Origin: Streptomyces tailanensis
GTDB lineage: Bacteria; Actinomycetota; Actinomycetes; Streptomycetales; Streptomycetaceae
DNA: 64,000 nt
Assembly: GCF_008386495.1 (NCBI RefSeq)
Contig: NZ_VTHJ01000037.1
Span: forward strand, 1-64,000
Direction of reading: 5' to 3'
Position numbers and translations under genes: made by a program. This document shows positions 57,619-64,000 of the stretch, piece by piece; within the stretch, counting starts at the first letter, position 1; every line of letters starts with the position of its first letter. The notes under the pieces are model-generated. The model made no database searches. It was not told the origin of the DNA and worked only from the letters and a program-made list of their open reading frames with translations.

Positions 57619-57687
57619 GGGCACCTCGCAGTGAGGGACGGAGGGTGCTTCAGGACTGAGCCGTGCCGTACTGTCCAGCAAGGTAGA

Positions 57688-57704
57688 GGATTGTTGAACG
57701 ATCC
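57688..57704. promoter_or_regulatory. GntR-type operator candidate
   Basis: GGATTGTTGAACGATCC is a 17-bp dyad with one mismatch between the arms (GGATTGTT and AACGATCC around G). It sits midway in the 134-bp divergent promoter of the MFS and GntR genes, as expected for an FadR-subfamily operator. Confidence 0.6.
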
Positions 57705-57752
57705 CTCAATACCTATGTTGTTTCGTTCTTGTGTCTGCGGTTGAATTCCGGC

Positions 57753-58451
57753 ATGACCGCCGAATTGACGGATCTTGCCGACGATCGAGCCCTCCTCGGG
57801 CGCACCAGCACCGCCGAGCGGGTTTCGGACATCCTCCGGAGCCGGATCGCCGAGGGCTTCTTCCTGCCCGGCACGCGGCTGTCCGAGGACAGCATCGGCG
57901 GCGCCCTCGGTGTCTCCCGCAACACCCTCCGCGAGGCGTTCCGCCTGCTCACCCACGAACGCCTGCTCGTGCACGAGCTCAACCGCGGCGTCTTCGTGCG
58001 CGTGCTCACCGTCGAGGACGTCGAGGACATCTACCGCACCCGCCGCCTCGTCGAGTGCGCCGTCGTACGCGGGCTCGGAGCGTCGCCGCACGGTCTCGAC
58101 GGGCTCGCCGAAGCCGTCGAGGAGGGGCAGCGGGCGGCGCGCGAGAACGACTGGAAAGGTGTGTCCACAGCCAACATCCACTTCCACCGCGAACTCGTGG
58201 CTCTGGCCGGCAGTGCCCGCACCGACGAACTGATGCGCAGCGTCTTCGCCGAACTTCGGCTGGCATTCCACGTGGTGGACAATCCGCGCAAACTATACGA
58301 GCCGTATCTGGCGCGAAACGTACTGATCCTCCAGACGCTTCAGAGGGGGGAGAGGGATGAGGCCGAGCGGATGCTGGCGGTCTATCTCGACGACTCGCTG
58401 AAGGGGTTGGTGGAGGTGTACGGGCGAAGGGTGAGGGACAGCGCCCCGTAA
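57753..58451 (+). CDS. GntR-family (FadR/FCD) regulator
   Basis: This 232-residue regulator has a winged helix (ERVSDILRSRIAEGFFLPGTRLSEDSIGGALGVSRNTLREAFRLLTHERLL, about residues 22-73) and an FCD ligand domain with metal-type positions (DIYRTRRLVECAVVR; IHFHRELVALAGSARTDEL). It is divergent from the MFS-hydro-lyase-pxpABC operon and probably represses it until the substrate or product is present. ATG 57753 is the start; a dyad operator precedes it. The stop lies in a hairpin. Confidence 0.9.
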   Translation: MTAELTDLADDRALLGRTSTAERVSDILRSRIAEGFFLPGTRLSEDSIGGALGVSRNTLREAFRLLTHERLLVHELNRGVFVRVLTVEDVEDIYRTRRLVECAVVRGLGASPHGLDGLAEAVEEGQRAARENDWKGVSTANIHFHRELVALAGSARTDELMRSVFAELRLAFHVVDNPRKLYEPYLARNVLILQTLQRGERDEAERMLAVYLDDSLKGLVEVYGRRVRDSAP

Positions 58452-58520
58452 GGGGCGCGGGGCTGTGACATTTGCGGCTCCGCCGCGCGGGCGCGATCAG
58501 CCACGGACGACCCGCACCCG
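58441..58520. terminator. terminator and dispersed repeat after the GntR gene
   Basis: GCGCCCC-GTAA-GGGGCGC (58441-58458) forms a perfect 7-bp stem that includes the TAA stop. The following bases to about 58520 (GGGGCTGTGACATTTGCGGC and TCCGCCGCGCGGGCGCGA) are a widespread Streptomyces intergenic repeat. Confidence 0.65.
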
Positions 58521-58578
58521 AAAGGCGACCAGCAGTCGCCCAGCTCTCCCAGCGGAGCGCGATGTCAGACCCAGCACC

Positions 58579-58591
58579 TAATCTGTGCACC
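58579..58591 (+). promoter_or_regulatory. -10 box of the SMC cassette, leaderless start
   Basis: TAATCT (58579-58584) ends 7 nt before GTG 58592, so transcription would begin at or next to the start codon. No ribosome-binding site is seen before this GTG. Confidence 0.5.
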
Positions 58592-60115
58592 GTGACTTCA
58601 CCCGTATCGACGGACAGTGTTCCGCCCCAGTTCAGCGCGGGGCCGCGCCCCGCGTTGGGCCCGGCCGCCGACGAGGGACTGGCGCGGCGGCTGCGTGCGC
58701 TCGCCTGCACCGCGCCGCTGCACGACCTGGACGCCCGCAAGGCGAACCTCGCGGGTGAGTACTCGGTGTACGGGATGGCCGAGGTCGCCCTCGCCGCCAT
58801 CGACCTGGTCACACTGAACATGGACTTCGACACGGGCGCGGACCACGACCAGATCGTCGCCCGGCTCATTCCGCGCATCGCCGCCCAGGCCCCGACGCGG
58901 CCCGTCGAGGAGCACGAGCGGGTGGCCCGCTGGGTCCTGGAGAACCTGATCAACGTCGGCAGCGTCGACCGCGGCTTCCGGGCCGTGTACGGGACGTTCG
59001 CGCCGGACGGCACCTATGTGCGCCGCGACTACGACTTCAAGCTGATCGAAGAGGTCCCCGGATACGGGGGCGGCGTCTACCTCCGTACGACCGACGAGGC
59101 CGTCAACGTCCTCGTGGGTGCCCTCGACACCGATGTCACCAGCGCCCAGATCGCCGCCGAGGTCAAGCTGGAGGTGCTGATCAGCCGGGGCCGGCTCGCC
59201 GACGCCCAGCTCGCCGCCGAGCAGGCGCGGTACCGGACCGTGCAGTACTCGGAGACGCTGCGCAAGGCGCTGGACGCCACCCGGCGCAACGTCCGCGCGG
59301 TGGACTGGCTCCAGGCCGTGCCCGACATGATCGCCGAGGCGCTCGACCATGTCGCCGACCGGTACCGCCACGAGAACGCGATCCTCACGAACATCCGCAA
59401 GGCCCGGGACGAGTCCGAGGACCCCGAACAGAAGCGGCGCGCCGCCGAGCTGGTGGACATCGTCAAGGACTGCATCCGGCGGCACACGCAGTTGCAGTCG
59501 CGGCTGCTGGAGGCCGGGCCGCTGTTCCGCGCGGAGCAGGACCGGCAGGCCTTCGCCACGCCGATGACGACGTCGGGGATAGATCTCTACGGGCACCTGA
59601 TCGCGCCGCTGCTGCCGTTGCCGGTGGAGCAGGCTCGGCGAGTGACCGCCGCGTTCTTCTCTCGCGGGACCGGGTTGCGTACGCCGGGGTCCGTGCGGGT
59701 CGGGGACCTTGTCGAGTTGCTGTTCACGCCGCCGGTGGAGCGGGAGCATCTCGGGGCGGAGATGCCGGAGCCGGATCTGATCGCCACGCCGGATGACAGC
59801 CGGTTCAGTGAGGAGCAGCTGGCGGCGGCGATGCGGTTGCTGGATCTGCCTGCGGATGCGCCACGGAGATTGTCGGGATTGTTGGCGGACGCGCGGCGAT
59901 TGGATCCCGAACTGCCTTACCTGCTTGCGTTGTTGGCTGTGCATGCGGCCAGTCCGCCGGTCGGTACGGCTTATCGGCAGGGGGAGGAGAAGCTGCTCTT
60001 TGCTGTGGATGACGGGACGGAGCTGGATGATCCGGAGTTCGGTGGGGCCGACCTGATCGTGGGGATGGCGTTGTTGGATTCGGCCGGGATGGCGGCGGAC
60101 AGGGAGGCTGCGTGA
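58592..60115 (+). CDS. SMC-cassette protein A (JetA/MksF-like candidate)
   Basis: This 507-residue helical cytoplasmic protein is the first gene of a cassette ending in an SMC-like ATPase. Residues about 1-190 form a folded domain (LACTAPLHDLDARKANLAGEYSVYGMAEVALAAIDLVTLNMDF). Residues about 195-310 are long helices of coiled-coil character (AEVKLEVLISRGRLADAQLAAEQARYRTVQYSETLRKAL; NILTNIRKARDE-type). The C-terminus has short helices. Position, size and helical layout fit the kleisin-like subunit (MksF/JetA), but no motif proves it. GTG 58592 is favoured by the -10 box; ATG 58562 is the alternative. Confidence 0.6.
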   Translation: MTSPVSTDSVPPQFSAGPRPALGPAADEGLARRLRALACTAPLHDLDARKANLAGEYSVYGMAEVALAAIDLVTLNMDFDTGADHDQIVARLIPRIAAQAPTRPVEEHERVARWVLENLINVGSVDRGFRAVYGTFAPDGTYVRRDYDFKLIEEVPGYGGGVYLRTTDEAVNVLVGALDTDVTSAQIAAEVKLEVLISRGRLADAQLAAEQARYRTVQYSETLRKALDATRRNVRAVDWLQAVPDMIAEALDHVADRYRHENAILTNIRKARDESEDPEQKRRAAELVDIVKDCIRRHTQLQSRLLEAGPLFRAEQDRQAFATPMTTSGIDLYGHLIAPLLPLPVEQARRVTAAFFSRGTGLRTPGSVRVGDLVELLFTPPVEREHLGAEMPEPDLIATPDDSRFSEEQLAAAMRLLDLPADAPRRLSGLLADARRLDPELPYLLALLAVHAASPPVGTAYRQGEEKLLFAVDDGTELDDPEFGGADLIVGMALLDSAGMAADREAA

Positions 60116-60161
60116 CAGCGCCGTTGGACTCTCGGTCGTCGTTTGACTGCGGCCAATCCGT

Positions 60162-60189
60162 GGCTTGTCGCGCAGTTCCCCGCGCCCCT
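60162..60189 (+). repeat. 28-bp intergenic repeat, second copy
   Basis: GGCTTGTCGCGCAGTTCCCC and the next 8 bases are identical to 40204-40231. Here there is only one arm, so no long stem forms. It lies in the 121-bp gap between cassette genes A and B. Confidence 0.9.
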
Positions 60190-60236
60190 GGCATTGCTGC
60201 ACTCACCCCTGTTTCCAAGATCAAGGAGTTTTTGCC

Positions 60237-61127
60237 GTGAGCGAGCACGTCGAGTGGAGTGAGCCGGAAGCCGTCGCCGCTCCGGTGGCTGCTGCCGTCA
60301 CTCCTGCCGACGCCGCTGACGCGGCGCGGCTCGTCGCCTTCGGGCTTCAGCCCAAGCTTCAGCCCGCCCGTGATCAGGAGTACGGGGAGTTGCTGCGGCG
60401 GTATCGGGAGGACCCGGCGTTCGCTCGGCTCGCTGATGCCGTGGCCACCGGGCTCGGGCTCGTGGTGCTGGAGGTTTCGCCGCGGGCCGGGATGGCGGTG
60501 ACCGCCGCCGAGGACTCCGTGTTCGCCGTGCGGATGGGGGACTATGCCCGGCGGACCTCTGCCGATTCCGTGGACCGGTTTCTGCATGGGTTGGCGCATC
60601 TCGCCGTTGCCGCCATGGCGTTTCCGCGGCCCGAGGATCTGGCGGACGACGGGTACATAGGGCGGGTGTCGGTCAATGGGGTGGACGCCTTCGTACGGCA
60701 GGCCTGCAGGCGGCTGGAGGAACGGGCCGAGGAGCAGGGGCAGAACACCGACCCGGCCAGCGACGCACCGGGGCTGGAGGCGGCCTGGCGGATCTGGGCG
60801 AGACGCAGCTCCACCGGGGCCACCAAGGACGCGCGTCGCCTCGCGGGGTCGACCACCGGCATCGTCGGCAAGGCGGTGGGCTTCCTCACCGACTCGGGGT
60901 TCCTGCAGCGCACGGGCGACGACAACGGGGGGACGTACCGGACGACCGCCCGTTATCAGCTCCAGGTGCGGGACATGGCGGGCAGTGCGGCCATGGCCGA
61001 GCTGCTGGAGCTGGGCATCGTCCCGGTGACCGACGGCACGGCGACACTGCTGCCCGCCGAGGACACCGAGGATCTGGAGCTGGTGGCCGACGCCGGGTTG
61101 CCGTTCCACTCGTCCCACTCCTCCTGA
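60237..61127 (+). CDS. SMC-cassette protein B (JetB/MksE-like candidate)
   Basis: This 296-residue protein has an acidic, alanine-rich N-terminus and two winged-helix-like regions: residues about 105-165 (MGDYARRTSADSVDRFLHGLAHLAVAAMAFPRPEDL) and about 190-260 (DARRLAGSTTGIVGKAVGFLTDSGFLQRTGDDNGGTYRTTARYQLQVRDMA). Tandem winged helices are the design of the MukE/MksE/JetB subunit that bridges the kleisin. GTG 60237 follows AAGGAG by 8 nt. It lies 46 bp upstream of the ATPase gene. The assignment rests on fold impression and context. Confidence 0.6.
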   Translation: MSEHVEWSEPEAVAAPVAAAVTPADAADAARLVAFGLQPKLQPARDQEYGELLRRYREDPAFARLADAVATGLGLVVLEVSPRAGMAVTAAEDSVFAVRMGDYARRTSADSVDRFLHGLAHLAVAAMAFPRPEDLADDGYIGRVSVNGVDAFVRQACRRLEERAEEQGQNTDPASDAPGLEAAWRIWARRSSTGATKDARRLAGSTTGIVGKAVGFLTDSGFLQRTGDDNGGTYRTTARYQLQVRDMAGSAAMAELLELGIVPVTDGTATLLPAEDTEDLELVADAGLPFHSSHSS

Positions 61128-61173
61128 CATCCGACTTCACGAACCACCATTACGACCGCGAAAGTCCGCCGCC

Positions 61174-64000
61174 ATGTACGAGTTGTCCCGGGTCCGCCTC
61201 TACTCCATCGGGCCGGCCGGTGCGCGTTACGCCGACACCGTGCTGGACCTGAGGGGTGTGGGCGAGCCCGTGCCCGACCCCGCGCCGCAGCAGGCGGAGT
61301 TCTTCGAGGAGGAGCCCACGGGGCCGCCGCGCCGGCCCGCACCCGCGGGTGTGCTGTTCCTGGAGAACGGCGGCGGCAAGTCGGTCCTGCTCAAGCTGAT
61401 CTTCTCGGTGATGCTGCCGGGTCACCGGAACACGCTGGGCGGCGCCAGCTCCGGTGTGCTGCGGAAGTTCCTGCTCGCGGACGACTGCGGGCATGTCGCC
61501 CTGGAGTGGCAGCACACGCTGACCGGTGAGTGTGTCGTAGTCGGCAAGTTGAGTGAGTGGCGGGGGCGGCAGGTCTCCAACGATCCGAGGAAGTTCGCCG
61601 AGGCCTGGTACTCCTTCCGGCCCGGGCCGGGGCTGAGCCTGGACAACCTTCCCGTCGCCGAGTCCACCGCCGTACGGCCGCCCGTGGAGGGCGCGTCCGG
61701 TGCGCAGGGGCGGCGGCGGACCATGAAGGGCTTCCGGGACGCCCTCACCGAGGCCGGGAAGGCATATCCGCACCTCGAAGTGCACTGGGAGGAGATCCAC
61801 GACCGCTGGAACGAGCATCTGACGGACCTCGGTCTCGACCCCGAACTCTTCCGCTACCAGCGGGAGATGAACGCCGACGAGGGCGAGGCCGCCGGTCTGT
61901 TCGCGGTGAAGAAGGACTCCGACTTCACCGACCTGCTGCTGCGGGCCGTCACCGACACGCGTGACACGGACGGGCTCGCAGACCTGGTCGGCGGTTTCGG
62001 CAACAAGCTGGGGCGGCGGGCGGAACTGATCGCCGAGCGGGACTTCACGGCCGGGTCGGTGGATCTGCTCGGGCGGATCGTCGAGGCCGCCGAGGCCCGG
62101 GCGCGGGCGCGGGACATCCACGCGGGCGCCGAGCGGCGGACCCGCACCCTGGCCCGGCGGCTGTCCGCGCGGGCCGTGCAGGAACGGGTGCGGGGCACCG
62201 ACCTCGCCCAGCGGGTCACCGCCGCCGCGTACGCGGTCACGCACACCGAGGCCGCCCGCGACCGCAGCGCGCTGATCGCGGCCGAACTCGCCTACCGGCA
62301 CGCCTCGTTGGCGCTGGCCGCCGCCGAGAAGTCCGCCGCCGCGCAGAAACGAGAGCTGGCCGACGCGCGCACCCTGCACTCCGCCTGGCAGGCCGCCGAG
62401 GCCGTGCTCAGACACCGGGCCGCCGCCGACCGGGTCGCGCGTGTCGCCGCCGCGATCCAGGAGGCCGAGCGGGACGCCGCCCCGGCGCTGGCCGCCCGCG
62501 CCAAGGCCGCCGTCGATCTCGTACGCGCCCTGCACGCCGCGGCCGACGGCGCCGAGAACCTCGCCAACGAGGGGGAGGAGCGGTCCGCCGCCCTGCAGGA
62601 GGTCGGCGAGACCGCGTACCGGGACTCGACGGCCGCCGCCACCGAGGCACAGCGCGCCCGCAGCGAGATCGGGCACCTGAAGCAGCGGCTCAGCGAGGTC
62701 GAACAGGAGACCGCCGAGGCGGTCCGCGCGGGCTGGCTCGACGACAGCGCGCCGGATGCCGACCCGGCCCGGGCCGCCCTCGCCGCCAGCGACGCCGAGA
62801 AGACGGCCGTCGCCGCCTGGGACACCGCGCGCGAGGCCTCACGACGCGCTTCCGAGCACGCCCGGGAGGCGGCCTCCGCCGAGTCGCGCGCCGAGCTGAC
62901 GGCCGCCCGCGCGGCGGACGCGGCGATCGCCGCCGAGCGCGCGTACGACGGGGAGCGGCGCACTGCCGAGGCCCTGGCGGGGGAGGAGCGGCTGGTCGAG
63001 CTACTGGGCCTCGGGGGCAAGGGCGCGCGCAGGGCGATTCCGCAACCGCGGCGTGACGGCGCCACCGCGGAGGGCGATGCCCGGGACAGCGACGCCCAGG
63101 GCAGCGACGCCCAGGACAGTGGCGAAGGCCCTCTCACCCCCGAGGAGTTGGACCGCTTCGCCGACGAGCTGCGCGAACTGCTCGACGAGAATGTGTCGTC
63201 CGCCGAGCGCCATCTCTTCGAGCTGCGCACCGCCGCGGCAGACGACTCCCGCATCCTGGGCGCCCTCGGCGACGGCGGGCTGCTGCCGCCGGGCCCGGAC
63301 GTCCTGGCGACCGTCGAGTTCCTCGGCGAGCACGGCATCCCGGCCCTCCCCGGCTGGCGCTACCTCGCGCAGGCCGTGGACCCCGCCGACCACGCGCGCG
63401 TGCTCGCCGCCCGGCCGGAGCTGGTCGACGGCGTCATCATCACCGACCCGGACTCGCACGCCCGGGCCCGCGAGGCGCTGAGTGACGCCGCACTGCTTCC
63501 GCGCTCCGCCGTGGCCGTCGGTACAGCCGCGGCCCTGCTGGCGCCGACGCCGCCCGAGGACTCCGGAGACGGCGACGTCTTCCTCGTACCGCCGAACCCG
63601 GCCATGCACGACGAGCACGCCGCCGACGAGGAGCGGCAGGCGCTGCGTGCGCGGGCGACCGAGCGGGACGAGGAGATCCGGCAGCTCGCGGCACGGCTCG
63701 GCAAGGACCGGGAGCTCGTCGCCCGGCTCGCCTCCTGGCGCACGGGATGCCCGGCCGGGCGGCTCACCGAGTTGGCCACGGCGGCGCGGGAGACCCGTGC
63801 GTTCGCCGAGGAGTCCGAGGCCGAACTGGCGGAGGCGCGGACCGTACGCGCCGAGGCCGAGGAGGCGGCGGCCGAGGCGGCCCAGGTGCGCGACGAACGG
63901 CAGGAGGCCGCACAGAAGGCCCGGCGCGCCGCCGACGCCCTCGCCGGACTCGCCTTCCGGCTGCGTGAGCGCGCCGCCTGGCAGGCCAAGCTCCGCGAAC
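61174..64000 (+). CDS. SMC/MukB-like ATPase (JetC-like candidate), runs off the window
   Basis: At least 942 codons are open to the right edge. It starts MYELSRVRLYSIGPAGARYA, and the Walker A region is LFLENGGGKSVLLKLIFSVM (about residues 66-85). A globular part follows, including YQREMNADEGEAAGLFAVKK with a Q-loop-like Gln and DFTDLLLRAVTDT. From about residue 300 the sequence is an alanine/arginine/glutamate coiled coil (AERRTRTLARRLSARAVQER onward), broken near residues 600-780 by a hinge-like globular segment (LATVEFLGEHGIPALPGWRY; RPELVDGVIITDPDSHARA). The C-terminal signature and Walker B lie beyond the edge. This is the plan of MukB/MksB/JetC proteins. Confidence 0.78.
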   Translation, partial: MYELSRVRLYSIGPAGARYADTVLDLRGVGEPVPDPAPQQAEFFEEEPTGPPRRPAPAGVLFLENGGGKSVLLKLIFSVMLPGHRNTLGGASSGVLRKFLLADDCGHVALEWQHTLTGECVVVGKLSEWRGRQVSNDPRKFAEAWYSFRPGPGLSLDNLPVAESTAVRPPVEGASGAQGRRRTMKGFRDALTEAGKAYPHLEVHWEEIHDRWNEHLTDLGLDPELFRYQREMNADEGEAAGLFAVKKDSDFTDLLLRAVTDTRDTDGLADLVGGFGNKLGRRAELIAERDFTAGSVDLLGRIVEAAEARARARDIHAGAERRTRTLARRLSARAVQERVRGTDLAQRVTAAAYAVTHTEAARDRSALIAAELAYRHASLALAAAEKSAAAQKRELADARTLHSAWQAAEAVLRHRAAADRVARVAAAIQEAERDAAPALAARAKAAVDLVRALHAAADGAENLANEGEERSAALQEVGETAYRDSTAAATEAQRARSEIGHLKQRLSEVEQETAEAVRAGWLDDSAPDADPARAALAASDAEKTAVAAWDTAREASRRASEHAREAASAESRAELTAARAADAAIAAERAYDGERRTAEALAGEERLVELLGLGGKGARRAIPQPRRDGATAEGDARDSDAQGSDAQDSGEGPLTPEELDRFADELRELLDENVSSAERHLFELRTAAADDSRILGALGDGGLLPPGPDVLATVEFLGEHGIPALPGWRYLAQAVDPADHARVLAARPELVDGVIITDPDSHARAREALSDAALLPRSAVAVGTAAALLAPTPPEDSGDGDVFLVPPNPAMHDEHAADEERQALRARATERDEEIRQLAARLGKDRELVARLASWRTGCPAGRLTELATAARETRAFAEESEAELAEARTVRAEAEEAAAEAAQVRDERQEAAQKARRAADALAGLAFRLRERAAWQAKLRE

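Overview
The window looks like a chromosomal segment of a Streptomyces species. The evidence is very high G+C with G/C-biased third codon positions, many GTG starts, only two TTA leucine codons noticed in the genes read here, an FMN riboswitch in front of a ribE-ribM-ribBA-ribH cluster, RbpA with a SigR-type promoter, a SCO1431-family micro-membrane protein, and extracellular GH6 and GH18 enzymes. The neighbourhood of rpe, guaB1, the rib and his genes, chitinase, ppm1, fxsA and rbpA recalls the SCO14xx region of S. coelicolor. That comparison is from memory and was not computed. No complete insertion sequence, prophage, CRISPR array, rRNA or tRNA was found.

Layout. Positions 1-7.5 kb hold rsmB, a small alpha-helical protein, an internally deleted MMPL transporter, rpe, a SorC-type regulator, an orphan barstar, guaB1 (GMP reductase) and an Lrp regulator. 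Positions 7.5-18 kb hold an MFS exporter behind an attenuator-like leader, a DavA/DavB-like lysine monooxygenase pathway, an LLM oxidoreductase, a secreted or anchored GH6 protein with a TTA codon, a divergent MFS/ROK pair and an NmrA-like protein. Positions 18-26 kb hold the riboflavin operon followed by hisE-hisG, a PH-domain protein and a pair of CorC/HlyC-type membrane proteins. Positions 26-35 kb hold an EccA-like AAA+ ATPase, a uridine-kinase-like protein, a C39-like secreted protein, a TetR regulator with a TTA codon, a GH18 chitinase with a DasR-type promoter, and an acyl-CoA dehydrogenase.

Positions 35-45.5 kb hold an Lrp regulator, an amidohydrolase, ppm1 behind a long leader, fxsA, rbpA, a UMF1 transporter, a glycerophosphodiester phosphodiesterase and the divergent yczE/yczR pair. 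Positions 45.7-50 kb hold an FtsK/TraB-like membrane ATPase with an abnormal P-loop, its small membrane partner, an ankyrin protein, a Cys-Cys mini-ORF and a HEAT-repeat protein. Positions 50-53 kb form a three-gene operon of two GT4 glycosyltransferases and an SGNH hydrolase. Positions 53-58.5 kb hold a 5-oxoproline locus (MFS, hydro-lyase, pxpA, pxpB, pxpC, divergent GntR) whose hydro-lyase gene is split by about 370 bp of foreign, strongly structured DNA.

The window ends in a three-gene cassette (58.6 kb to the edge): a 507-residue helical protein, a winged-helix protein and a large SMC/MukB-like ATPase that runs off the end. Its architecture matches MksFEB/JetABC (Wadjet-like) complexes, and it is the strongest candidate for an under-described system here. 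Other items of note are a 25-bp composite promoter element shared by the chitinase and NmrA-like genes, dispersed palindromic elements between genes, and a perfect 24-bp bidirectional terminator.
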